DNA from: Selenomonas sp. AE3005
Lineage (GTDB): Bacteria > Bacillota > Negativicutes > Selenomonadales > Selenomonadaceae
DNA: 43,736 nt
Direction: 5' to 3'
Assembly: GCF_905233635.1 (NCBI RefSeq)
Contig: NZ_CAJODG010000044.1
Span: 1 to 43,736 of the forward strand
Of the stretch, positions 31,817 through 40,407 are shown piece by piece. The notes below the pieces were generated by a model. That model saw only the letters and a list, made by a program, of their open reading frames with translations, had not been told where the DNA came from and did no database searches. A program made the position numbers and the translations under genes. How positions within the stretch are numbered: position 1 is the first letter of the stretch; each line of letters opens with the position of its first letter.

Positions 31817-32428
31817 TTATTTGAGAACTTTGCTGTACCAGATAGACATGTGCAGGAATGTGATATACATGAGCAGCTCTGCCAGTTCCTCCATGGTTTC
31901 GCCTTCGCTGCCTTCCAGCATCCAGGCATGGTCACCGGCTGTGGACAGCAGGGCGCAGATGACAGCAATGATGAAAAACGCCGTAGGACGCTGAACTGCC
32001 AGCAACTTACGCCAGGGAATATGACGAATGAAGGCGTAGAGCAGCAGGAGCATGTATATGCCCAGGAAAACGTAAATGGCCGTATGGAAGGGGAAATCCT
32101 TCATGGCGATGAATTCCGGGCCATGGCTGCCCATGTGAGTGGGGAAAAAGACGCGGCCGTAGGAAAGTTCGCGCAGCCCGAGCAGGAACAGGAAAGCCGC
32201 GGCGGTGTAGAATACCTTGCTGTAGGCAGGATTTTGACGAGCTGCGATGATATTGTAAGCGACGCCTAAGAGCAGTGCCACAACCTGTGCATTCTCGATA
32301 GGGCCGTTTTCCCATGCAACCCATTCGGGCAGGACATCGCTGACGGGAATTATGGCCAACAGGTACAATATGCTGATAACCAGCGCCGCTTTTAAGGGAT
32401 AGCTGGTGTTGGGAAATTGCTTAAACAA
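31817..32428 (-). CDS. Integral membrane protein of unknown function
   Basis: This encodes 203 residues with about six hydrophobic segments. I choose TTG at 32428, nine bases after GGAGGT; upstream in-frame codons would include the binding site itself. Conserved-looking polar patches lie within the hydrophobic sequence: ENGPIENAQ (residues ~40-48), LRELSYGRVFFPTHMG, DFPFHT and GDHAWMLEGSEGETMEELAELL. Such Glu/Arg/His patches suggest an enzymatic or ligand-binding membrane protein, but I do not recognise the family. It is divergent from trkA. Confidence 0.65.
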   Translation of the reverse strand: MFKQFPNTSYPLKAALVISILYLLAIIPVSDVLPEWVAWENGPIENAQVVALLLGVAYNIIAARQNPAYSKVFYTAAAFLFLLGLRELSYGRVFFPTHMGSHGPEFIAMKDFPFHTAIYVFLGIYMLLLLYAFIRHIPWRKLLAVQRPTAFFIIAVICALLSTAGDHAWMLEGSEGETMEELAELLMYITFLHMSIWYSKVLK

Positions 32429-32543
32429 TTTAAATATACCTCCAATAATAGTCAAAAAATGCTATAATATTACATATCTTAATTTAGCAGATATGTATGG
32501 CAAAAGCAATAGTACTGCATTGACAACCGGGGAGGTTATTGGT

Positions 32544-33896
32544 TTGCGTATCGTAGTGGTGGGCGCAGGAAAGCTGGGCTATAGTATAGCGGAGCTTTTA
32601 TCAAAGGAACAGTTTGACGTGGTGGTAATCGACCAGGACGAAAGCCAGCTCGAGGCAGCAAAGAATACTCTGGACGTGCTGACCATTGCGGCCAATGGTG
32701 CCAGCCCCATAACGATGGCTGACCCTGATGTACGGGATGCGGATATCCTCATTGCGGTGACAGCCAGTGATGAAGTCAATATGGTGGCCTGTATTTTGGC
32801 CAAGAAACATGGGATAAAACATACTGTGGCCCGTATCAGGGATATGAAATTCATGTCTGAGGCCAAGGATTATCTTAAAAAGAATTTTGATATTGACCTG
32901 ATGCTGAATCCGGAGCTGATAACGGCCAACGAAATAAACCGCATTCTCATGACGCCGGCGGCGCTCGATGTGGAAGATTTTGCCCACGGCAAGATACGTC
33001 TGTTTGAAACGAAGATTCAGCGCAAGTCCTCCATTGCCGGGATTCCCTTGAAGGATATTCAGCTGCCCAAGGGAGTGCTGGCCGGAATGATTTTCCGGGA
33101 CAAGCGCATGATTATTCCTCACGGTGAAGATTCCCTGCAGCCGCATGACAATGCGTATTTTATCGGGATTCCGGAGGAAATAGAAAAGTTCAGCCAGAAA
33201 TTTGTCCAGCGTGATGCCCGTAAATTGCACCGTGTGCTGATTATCGGTGCCGGCCGGGCCGGCCGGGCTTTGGCACAGCTGCTTGACAGTCAGGACGTGC
33301 ATGTCAAAGTCATTGACCATGACCGGGAACGCTGTCAGCTGGTGGCGGCCATGCTCAAAAAGGGCATAGCCATCTGCGGTGATGGCACGGATATTGATTT
33401 GCTGGTGGAAGAAGATGTAGCTCATGCCGATGTGGTGGTGTGTCTGACTGAGGATGATAAGCTGAACCTTATGCTGGCATTGCTGGCCCGTCATTTATCC
33501 GGCAACCGGACCAAAACGGTGGTGCGCGTGTCCCGTAATGAATACGTGGAACTGATGGAAAAAGTCGGGGTGAATATAGTTTTGTCCACCCGGCTGTTGT
33601 CAGCCAGTGAAGTGCTGGCTTTTGCCCGGCGCGGCGGCGTAGTGTCGGTATCCTTGCTGGAAGGGGCCAAGGCTGAGGCCGTGGAGGTCATTGTCCAGGA
33701 GGGGGCGCCGGTGGCCGGCAAAAAGCTCATGGACGTGAAACTGCCTAAGGAATGTCTGGTTTGTGCCTATGTACGTGGTACGGAGGCGCAGATTCCTAAT
33801 GGTAATACCGTGCTGCTGCCTGGTGACAGAACAATTCTCTTCATACAAACGAAATTCTCACAACAGGTCATCAAATACTTCAAAGGGAAGGAATAA
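32544..33896 (+). CDS. trkA: Trk potassium uptake regulator TrkA
   Basis: This peripheral NAD(H)-binding regulator gates TrkH. I choose the TTG at 32544, eight bases after GGGGAGG, because the protein then begins directly with the first RCK Rossmann strand (RIVVVGAGKLG). The 450 residues hold two RCK-N/RCK-C pairs: nucleotide motifs GAGKLG at the N-terminus and GAGRAG near residue 232, the second with its acidic strand-end residue (VKVIDHD). This is the full-length duplicated form rather than the short KtrA form. It is immediately followed by two trkH genes. Confidence 0.94.
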   Translation: MRIVVVGAGKLGYSIAELLSKEQFDVVVIDQDESQLEAAKNTLDVLTIAANGASPITMADPDVRDADILIAVTASDEVNMVACILAKKHGIKHTVARIRDMKFMSEAKDYLKKNFDIDLMLNPELITANEINRILMTPAALDVEDFAHGKIRLFETKIQRKSSIAGIPLKDIQLPKGVLAGMIFRDKRMIIPHGEDSLQPHDNAYFIGIPEEIEKFSQKFVQRDARKLHRVLIIGAGRAGRALAQLLDSQDVHVKVIDHDRERCQLVAAMLKKGIAICGDGTDIDLLVEEDVAHADVVVCLTEDDKLNLMLALLARHLSGNRTKTVVRVSRNEYVELMEKVGVNIVLSTRLLSASEVLAFARRGGVVSVSLLEGAKAEAVEVIVQEGAPVAGKKLMDVKLPKECLVCAYVRGTEAQIPNGNTVLLPGDRTILFIQTKFSQQVIKYFKGKE

Positions 33897-33898
33897 AT

Positions 33899-35398
33899 GT
33901 GAGCCGTTTAGGACATACCGCTGTGCAGCGGGAACAGGGGCTGGAACTTTTTTGGCTCTTGATGGGGCAGATAGCGATAATGATGGGGGCCGCCATGTGC
34001 GTGCCCCTGATAGCTGCGCTTATCTGGCATGAGCCGGAGGCGTGGCTGTTTGTGCTGCCAGCACTGTTTTCCTATGGACTGGGGCGGAAAATGATTAACC
34101 TGGGCAGTTCGGAGGAACGGGGCCGTCAGCTGACAATCCGGGAGGGTGTTTATTTTACCACTTTTGTCTGGCTGCTGATGGCGTTTATTGGCCTGATGCC
34201 GTATCTCGGTTCGGGAATCTTTCCCGGATTCAGCGGTGCATTTTTGGAGACGGTCGCAGCCCTGACCACCACCGGCATGTCCTGCCTGCCCTTTGACCGG
34301 GGGGATATTCTGCCCCGGTCATTTATCCTGTGGCATAGTATAATGAGCTGGCTGGGAGGTCTGACTTTTGTCATTGTCATGGTGACGGTGCTGCCGCAGA
34401 TAAGCGGCTGTTTTGGCCTGACACTTTCGGCCCGGCAGTCGATTTTCTTTAGTCCGGTCTGGAACAAAATGGCTCAGTCGGCCCGGCAGGGAACTACGGT
34501 TTATGTGGCCTTGACCGTGTTGGCGGCCGGGCTCTATTATCTGGCCGGCTTAAATCCTTTTGAGGCGTTGCTGCGGGCTTTGATTTCCCTGTCTTCCGGC
34601 GGCAGTGCCTCCGTCTATGACTTCATTGACTATGATAACCCCAGCCTGGAACTGGCGGCCGGGGTGGCCATGCTCCTGTCGAGTATGAGCCTGCTGCTGG
34701 TATGGAAGGCGTGGAAACTGAAAAGCCTGGGCTTGCTATTGCGCGATACGGAAATCAGGTTCTTTTTGCTGTTATTTGCCGTTTTTGGCACAATGGTGTC
34801 TGTACACCTGTGGGCGGCCGGCCAGTATGGGCTGGCAGACAGCCTGCGTTATGGTTATTTTGCAGTGCTGTCCTTTATGTCAACCAATGGTTTTGTTTCG
34901 GCTCCCTTCTGGCTGTGGCCGTCCTTTGACCGTTACGTCCTGTTTATGCTGGTATTTGTCGGCGGCTGTATCGGGGCTACGGCCGGCGGCCTAAAGGTCA
35001 TGCGCCTGCTGGTGCTGCTGCGGCTGGCCTGGACAGAGCTGCCCCGGACATTGCACCCCCGTATGGTAACGGTGGTAAGAGTGGACGGTCTGCCGGTGCC
35101 GGATAAGATAGTGGGGCGCATACTGGCGTTTTTCTACCTGTATATTACGGTGTTTATTGTCTTTTCGCTGGTACTGTCCCTGTCGGGCATCAATCTCCTG
35201 CAGGCTATGGGCGTAGCGGCTGGCTGCCTCACCAGTACCGGCACTTCGGCGTCCCTGTTTGGCCTGGGCAGTCTTTATGCGCTGCCGGTCTGGGCCAAGT
35301 TTGTCTGTGCGCTGCTGATGATTATCGGCCGCGTGGAAATTTTCTCCTTCATGGTTTTATGGGGGCTGGGACGCAGTAATTTGCAAAAAAGGTGGTGA
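33899..35398 (+). CDS. trkH: Trk potassium channel subunit TrkH, paralogue 1
   Basis: This 499-residue K+ translocating subunit has a GTG start two bases after the trkA stop, preceded by GGGAAGGA. The four pore loops can be read as TTTGMSC, SSGGSAS, STNGFVS and STGTSAS, each keeping its filter glycine. The fourth is more hydroxylated than that of its neighbour. The conserved Lys/Arg of the intramembrane gate region is in GATAGGLKVMR. It differs strongly from the next gene, so the pair is not a recent duplication. Confidence 0.92.
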   Translation: MSRLGHTAVQREQGLELFWLLMGQIAIMMGAAMCVPLIAALIWHEPEAWLFVLPALFSYGLGRKMINLGSSEERGRQLTIREGVYFTTFVWLLMAFIGLMPYLGSGIFPGFSGAFLETVAALTTTGMSCLPFDRGDILPRSFILWHSIMSWLGGLTFVIVMVTVLPQISGCFGLTLSARQSIFFSPVWNKMAQSARQGTTVYVALTVLAAGLYYLAGLNPFEALLRALISLSSGGSASVYDFIDYDNPSLELAAGVAMLLSSMSLLLVWKAWKLKSLGLLLRDTEIRFFLLLFAVFGTMVSVHLWAAGQYGLADSLRYGYFAVLSFMSTNGFVSAPFWLWPSFDRYVLFMLVFVGGCIGATAGGLKVMRLLVLLRLAWTELPRTLHPRMVTVVRVDGLPVPDKIVGRILAFFYLYITVFIVFSLVLSLSGINLLQAMGVAAGCLTSTGTSASLFGLGSLYALPVWAKFVCALLMIIGRVEIFSFMVLWGLGRSNLQKRW

Positions 35399-35402
35399 AG
35401 GA

Positions 35403-36854
35403 ATGCAGCTGCAGGTTATATATTATGTTCTGGGCCGTTTGGTGATGGCGGAAACGCTCACCATGTTCATTCCTTTTGCCTTGGCCTTTTACTATTGGGA
35501 AAGCAGCATTCCCGGCTTTGCCATAGCTTTGGGGCTCAGCGCCTCCGTTGGGCTGGTGCTGCAATCGCATGGCCGTCCCAATGTGGATAATCTGTCCATT
35601 AGGGAGGGGATTGCCATTACCGGCCTGGGCTGGGCGCTGGCTACGGGCCTGGGTATGCTGCCTTATGTTTGCGGCGGTTATCTGAACGGGCTGGACGCGC
35701 TGTTTGAAAGTATTTCCGGCTTTACCGGTACAGGGGCGACAGTTTTTGAAACTTTGACGGGGCTGCCCAACAGCATTCTGTTTTGGCGGATGATGACGCA
35801 CTGGTTTGGCGGCCTGGGCATTATCGTCATCTTTATTGCCCTGCTGCCACAAACAGGGCAGAGCTCCGTGTATATGTATAATGCGGAAACCACCGGCCCG
35901 ACGCAGGACCGGGTACTGCCCCGGCTGCGGAATATGACCAAGGCCCTGTTTCAGATGTATCTGCTGTTCACCGCAGTGGCCACGGTGGTGTATGTTATCT
36001 GCGGCCTGGGCCCCTACGAGGCCTTGACGCATGCCATGAGCACCATTGGTGCCGGCGGTTTTTCCATTTATGATGAAAGTGCCATGCATTTTCAGAATCC
36101 GGCCTTTGAGTGGAGCATGACCTTTTTTATGATTCTGGCCGGCGGCAATTTTGGTCTTTACTATCGTATTTGGCAAAAAGGGCCCGGGGTAATAAAGCAT
36201 AACTCGGAATTCAAGGCCTATATTTTGCTGCTGTTTACGGCTATGGTGCTGATTGGGGGCAATCTCCTGTACACCATGCCCTATTCACCCGGGGAGGCTG
36301 TGCGTTATGCAGCTTTTCAGGTGGGCTCCATTTCCACTACGGGTTTTGTGTCGGCGGATTTTGATAAATGGCCGGCCTTTAGCAAAGGCATCCTGCTGAT
36401 GCTGATGATAAGCGGCGGCTGTGCCGGTTCTACAGCCGGCGGCATGAAGGTCGCGCGCGTGGTGCTGCTGGTCAAAAACACCTGGGCGGTGATGCGGCAG
36501 AAACTGGCACCACGGCAGCTGGTGGAGGTCAGAATGAATGGCAATCGCGTCAGTGAGGAAGTCCTGCTGCGTGTGGGGCAGTTCTTTTTCCTGTACATCT
36601 TTTTTATTGTCTTTTGGGCGTTTTTACTCACGCTGGACGGTCTGGAAATTTTTGATGCCATTGGCATCAGTGTAACGACTATGGGCAGCGTGGGGCCGGC
36701 TTTTGGTATTGCCGGCGCTACCTGCACTTATGCCGGCCTGTCGGTGTTCAGCAAGAGCATTTTGTGCATAGCTATGCTCCTGGGCAGGCTGGAAATGTTT
36801 ACCCTGCTGGTCATGCTGACTCCGGATTTTTGGCAGAAAGGCAATCGGTGGTAA
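35403..36854 (+). CDS. trkH: Trk potassium channel subunit TrkH, paralogue 2
   Basis: This 483-residue TrkH has pore loops GFTGTGATVFE, TIGAGGFSIYD, STTGFVSADF and TTMGSVGPAFG, close to classical TrkH/KtrB filters; the intramembrane gate segment is GSTAGGMKVAR. It starts four bases after the previous trkH, with GGTGAAGGA before the ATG, and ends one base before the next ATG. One TrkA therefore probably serves two channels of different sequence in one operon. Confidence 0.93.
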   Translation: MQLQVIYYVLGRLVMAETLTMFIPFALAFYYWESSIPGFAIALGLSASVGLVLQSHGRPNVDNLSIREGIAITGLGWALATGLGMLPYVCGGYLNGLDALFESISGFTGTGATVFETLTGLPNSILFWRMMTHWFGGLGIIVIFIALLPQTGQSSVYMYNAETTGPTQDRVLPRLRNMTKALFQMYLLFTAVATVVYVICGLGPYEALTHAMSTIGAGGFSIYDESAMHFQNPAFEWSMTFFMILAGGNFGLYYRIWQKGPGVIKHNSEFKAYILLLFTAMVLIGGNLLYTMPYSPGEAVRYAAFQVGSISTTGFVSADFDKWPAFSKGILLMLMISGGCAGSTAGGMKVARVVLLVKNTWAVMRQKLAPRQLVEVRMNGNRVSEEVLLRVGQFFFLYIFFIVFWAFLLTLDGLEIFDAIGISVTTMGSVGPAFGIAGATCTYAGLSVFSKSILCIAMLLGRLEMFTLLVMLTPDFWQKGNRW

Positions 36855-36855
36855 T

Positions 36856-37803
36856 ATGGATTTGATGAATAATTTCTGGGTGGCTGTCGGGGCTGTAGTC
36901 CCCTTGTTCACCCTGCTGTTTATGGGGCTGGTCATCAAGCGGCTGAAACTGATGAAGGAGGACGAGCTGGTGCATACCAACAGGATGGTCTTTACGCTGT
37001 TCTTCTTCTGTATGATGTTTTACAATATCTTTACTACGGATCTGGCTCATACCGTGCGCCCCAAGCTGATGCTCTTTGGCGGTCTGGGGGTAATCAGTGT
37101 GTTCCTGCTGGCCACGGCTCTGGTCTGCTGGAAGGAAAAGGACAACCGCAAGCGTGGCGCGATGATTCAGGCTGTCTTCCGCAGTAATTTCGTCCTCTTC
37201 GGTATTCCCATTGTGGGCAATATCTTTGGCGATACGGCACTGTCCATTCCCACGATGATGATTGCGGTAATCGTACCCATTTACAACGTGCTGGCCGTGT
37301 TTACGCTGGAAACCTTCCGCGGTGGTAAATTTGCCTTGGGCAAGATTTTACTGGGAATATTGAAAAATCCCATGATATTAGGAGCGCTGACAGCGGTGGC
37401 TTTGCGTCTGGTTGACTTTCCCGTGCCGCAGCCGGTGCTGAAGGGCATCGGGCAGGTGGCGGCTGCGACTACGCCGGTGGCGCTGATTATTTTGGGCGCG
37501 TCGTTTAAAGGCGGCAGCTTTCACAATCACCTGCCCCAGCTTATCAGCTGTGTGGGGGCGCGCCTCATTCTGGTACCGGCGGCGGCCTTAAGTCTGGCTG
37601 TCTATCTGGGCTTCCGTGATATTGAACTTGTTACCCTGCTGGCGATCTTTGCCTCGCCCTGCGCGGTGGCCAGCTTTGCCATGGCCCAGCAGATGGACAG
37701 TGATGCGGATTTAGCAGGCAACTGCGTGGTGTACACCAGCGCCCTGTCCTGCCTGACCATTTTCGGCTGGGTATTTTTCTTAAAGACAATGGGCTTATTC
37801 TGA
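36856..37803 (+). CDS. AEC-family permease (auxin efflux carrier-like)
   Basis: This 315-residue membrane protein has about ten segments in two five-helix halves. Family features: N-terminal VVPLFTLLFMGLVIKRLKLM, FRSNFVLFGIPIV, NPMILGALTAVALRL, TTPVALIILGASF, and ASPCAVASFAMAQQMDSDADLAGNCVVYTSALSCLTIF. Bacterial members transport carboxylates such as malate or malonate; the substrate here is unknown. It begins one base after the trkH stop, so it is translationally linked to the Trk operon, without an obvious functional connection. Confidence 0.9.
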   Translation: MDLMNNFWVAVGAVVPLFTLLFMGLVIKRLKLMKEDELVHTNRMVFTLFFFCMMFYNIFTTDLAHTVRPKLMLFGGLGVISVFLLATALVCWKEKDNRKRGAMIQAVFRSNFVLFGIPIVGNIFGDTALSIPTMMIAVIVPIYNVLAVFTLETFRGGKFALGKILLGILKNPMILGALTAVALRLVDFPVPQPVLKGIGQVAAATTPVALIILGASFKGGSFHNHLPQLISCVGARLILVPAAALSLAVYLGFRDIELVTLLAIFASPCAVASFAMAQQMDSDADLAGNCVVYTSALSCLTIFGWVFFLKTMGLF

Positions 37804-37834
37804 TACAGAGATTATGAAGGCAGGAGGCTTTTTG

Positions 37835-38545
37835 ATGAAGGATTTATTGGATGTTCATACACATACATTGGCGAGTGTACATGCCTACAGCACATTACGG
37901 GAAATGATAACGGCGGCCAAGGAAAAAGGCTTGTCCCTGGTCGGTATTTCCGACCATGCCTCGGCTATGCCGGGGGCTTTCCATGAGTTCTATTTCTGCA
38001 ATTTCAAGGTTATTCGCCGTGATGCCTATGGCATTGATTTACTGATGGGAGTGGAGCTGAATATCCTGGACTTTTCCGGTTCCACGGATTTGCGGCAGGA
38101 GTATCTGGACAGAATGGATTATGCCATCGCCAGCCTGCATAATCCCTGCATAAAGCCGGGCACCCGTGCGGAAAATACGGCTGCGCTTATCGGAGCCATG
38201 CAGAAACCCAAGGTGAAAATCATCGGACACCCTGATAATCCCGACTATCCTGTGGATTTTGACGCATTGGCGCAAGCGGCCAAGGAGTACCATGTACTGC
38301 TGGAATGCAACAACAGTTCCTATACCCCGGGGGGCAGCCGTCAAGGCTCCCGGGAACTGGCCGGGCAGCTATTGTCTGCCTGCCAGCGGCACAATACTAT
38401 GGTCATCATGGGCAGTGACGCGCATATTGACCTTGATGTGGGCAATCACAGTTATGCACAGGAGCTTATCAGCAAGTATGCTTTTCCCGAGGAATTAGTG
38501 ATAAACAGTTCGCCGGAAAAGTTTAAGGAATGGGTGCAGGGCTGA
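37835..38545 (+). CDS. PHP-domain phosphatase (YcdX-like)
   Basis: This 236-residue metal-dependent phosphoesterase starts at 37835 after GGCAGGAGGCT. The metal-binding motifs of the PHP fold appear in order: DVHTHT (about residues 6-11), SDHAS, MGVELNI, ASLHNP, IGHPDNP and GSDAHIDLDVGNH. Closest to the YcdX/histidinol-phosphatase-like group; the physiological substrate is not known. It is followed by a 58-base gap and the folate block. Confidence 0.9.
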   Translation: MKDLLDVHTHTLASVHAYSTLREMITAAKEKGLSLVGISDHASAMPGAFHEFYFCNFKVIRRDAYGIDLLMGVELNILDFSGSTDLRQEYLDRMDYAIASLHNPCIKPGTRAENTAALIGAMQKPKVKIIGHPDNPDYPVDFDALAQAAKEYHVLLECNNSSYTPGGSRQGSRELAGQLLSACQRHNTMVIMGSDAHIDLDVGNHSYAQELISKYAFPEELVINSSPEKFKEWVQG

Positions 38546-38603
38546 TTGGCAGATACATGCATACAGTATATTAGTAAGTTTATTATAGCTAGGAGGACAG
38601 GCC

Positions 38604-39191
38604 ATGAAAGATGATTCCAGGCCGGTGGATAAGGAGAGGGCAGCCCGGGCCATGCGGGATTTTTTGGAGGCAGTGGGCGTTGACCTGCAGGCGCAGGGTA
38701 TGGAAAAGACCCCGGAACGCGTGGCGAAAATGTATGAATATCTCTTTAACGGTATGGGCAAAGGCACGGCCGATATTTGGGGAGAGACCTTTGATGCCGG
38801 TTCTGAAGGCATTGTGGCGGTACGACACATACCCTTTTATTCCATGTGTGAACACCATTTGGTGCCGTTCTTTGGCGAGGTGAGTATTGCCTACCTGCCG
38901 GGGAACGGGCGAGTGGCCGGGTTCAGCAAGTTTTCCCAGTTGGTGGAGCGCCTTTCCCATAAGCCGCAGCTGCAGGAGCGGCTGGCGGCACAGATTGCAA
39001 CAGCGGTGCGTAGTGATTTGGATGCACAAGGGGTTCTGGTGGTCGTCGAGGCGCAGCAGCTGTGTATGACCATGCGCGGCGATTTGGCCCATGGAACACG
39101 GACGGTGACCTCAGAATGCAACGGGGTATTTAAGGAGGATACGGCGCTTTATCAGCAGGCGTGGATGATACTAGGAGGCAAAAAGTCTTGA
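38604..39191 (+). CDS. folE: GTP cyclohydrolase I
   Basis: This converts GTP to 7,8-dihydroneopterin triphosphate, the first step of folate synthesis. 195 residues, ATG after TAGGAGGACAGGCC. The zinc ligands are in SMCEHHLVPFFG (Cys and His) and in the later QQLCMTMRG (Cys); substrate-binding segments include NGRVAGFSKFSQLVERLS. Type IA (zinc-dependent) by these motifs. Its stop overlaps the folP TTG start. Confidence 0.96.
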   Translation: MKDDSRPVDKERAARAMRDFLEAVGVDLQAQGMEKTPERVAKMYEYLFNGMGKGTADIWGETFDAGSEGIVAVRHIPFYSMCEHHLVPFFGEVSIAYLPGNGRVAGFSKFSQLVERLSHKPQLQERLAAQIATAVRSDLDAQGVLVVVEAQQLCMTMRGDLAHGTRTVTSECNGVFKEDTALYQQAWMILGGKKS

Positions 39192-40048
39192 CCGTACAAC
39201 GCACATATACCTTTGCCGATGGAAAGAAACTGACGCTGGGGAAGCGAACCCTCATTATGGGGATTTTAAACATCACGCCGGATTCTTTTTCTGATGGCGG
39301 TAAGTTTAATAACCGTGATGCCGCACTGCGCCATCTGGAGAAAATGGTGGCTGCCGGTGCCGATATCATTGATGTGGGCGCGGAGTCCAGCCGTCCCGGG
39401 TTTAAGCCCATGCCGGCGCAGGAAGAGATGGACAGGCTCTTGCCTTTATTAGAGGAAATTCTGCAAAATTCGCCCGTGCCGGTATCGGTGGATACATTTA
39501 AGGCCGCAACGGCCCGGGAGGCAGCCCGGTGCGGCGCGCATATTTTAAATGATATTTGGGGCCTGCAGTATGCGGAAGAACCGGGAGCGATGGCGAAAGC
39601 AGCAGCGGAATTTAACCTGCCGGTGGTGGTCATGCATAATCAGCAGGGCACAAACTATGATGGTGATATCATTGCAGCCATGCAGAATTTTTTCCGGGAA
39701 TCGCTCCATATTGGACTGGCTGCCGGCATGAAAAAGGAGCAGTTTATCCTTGACCCGGGCATTGGCTTTGGCAAGACCGCCGAGCAAAATTTGGAGGTTT
39801 TGCGGCGGCAGGAGGAACTGCTGCAGTTAGATGGCGAGGAATATCCCCTGCTGCTGGCGGCCAGCCGCAAGAGTTTTATCGGCAAGACTTTGAACCTGCC
39901 CGTGGAGGAACGTATGGAGGCCACGGGGGCAGCCTGTGTGATAGGTATTACGAAGGGCGCAGGTATTGTAAGGGTGCATGATGTAGCGCCCATTGCCCGT
40001 ATGTGCCGGATGACGGATGTTATATTGAGGAGCGGAGAGAATGGATAA
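39188..40048 (+). CDS. folP: Dihydropteroate synthase
   Basis: This condenses 6-hydroxymethyl-dihydropterin diphosphate with p-aminobenzoate. The TTG start at 39188, nine bases after TAGGAGG, is preferred over an in-frame ATG at 39161 inside folE. The TIM-barrel motifs are complete: MGILNITPDSFSDGG (sulfonamide-site loop), DVGAESSRPG, ILNDIWGLQ, DPGIGFGKT and ASRKSFIG. 286 residues. It overlaps folB by eight bases. Confidence 0.96.
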   Translation: MTVQRTYTFADGKKLTLGKRTLIMGILNITPDSFSDGGKFNNRDAALRHLEKMVAAGADIIDVGAESSRPGFKPMPAQEEMDRLLPLLEEILQNSPVPVSVDTFKAATAREAARCGAHILNDIWGLQYAEEPGAMAKAAAEFNLPVVVMHNQQGTNYDGDIIAAMQNFFRESLHIGLAAGMKKEQFILDPGIGFGKTAEQNLEVLRRQEELLQLDGEEYPLLLAASRKSFIGKTLNLPVEERMEATGAACVIGITKGAGIVRVHDVAPIARMCRMTDVILRSGENG

Positions 40049-40403
40049 GATAAAACTGACGGGGCTGAATTTTTACGGATATCATGGCTGCCTGCCCGAA
40101 GAACGGCAAATGGGGCAGGAGTTCGGTGTGGACGTGTCCATGTATCTTGATTTGCAGGAGGCCGGCGAAACGGATAAGCTGGCGGCTACAGTAAATTACA
40201 CAGATGTGTATAAGCTGGTGAAAAAAGTGGTGGAAGGTGAACCGCGGAAACTGATTGAGGCTGTAGGCGAGGAGATAGCTCAGGGCATTTTGGCAGAGTT
40301 CTCTTTGGTGGAAAAGGTCCGGGTTACGGTGCATAAACCTCATGCACCGCTGCCGGGCGTGTTCACTGACGCCAGTATAAGTATTGTGCGGACGCGGAGA
40401 TAA
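40041..40403 (+). CDS. folB: Dihydroneopterin aldolase
   Basis: This cleaves dihydroneopterin to 6-hydroxymethyl-dihydropterin and glycolaldehyde. 120 residues, with FYGYHGCLPEERQMGQEFGVDV at the N-terminus, TVNYTDVYKLV, and LIEAVGEEIA bearing the pterin-anchoring Glu. The catalytic Lys is in VTVHKPHAPLPG. The ATG lies inside the end of folP; the folK domain gene begins four bases after the stop. Confidence 0.94.
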   Translation: MDKIKLTGLNFYGYHGCLPEERQMGQEFGVDVSMYLDLQEAGETDKLAATVNYTDVYKLVKKVVEGEPRKLIEAVGEEIAQGILAEFSLVEKVRVTVHKPHAPLPGVFTDASISIVRTRR

Positions 40404-40407
40404 ACCG

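Noticed and set aside
35349..36200. 283-codon minus-strand frame opposite the second trkH
   Set aside because: Composition (Gln, His, Gly rich, no hydrophobic core) and position show it is the shadow of the channel gene.
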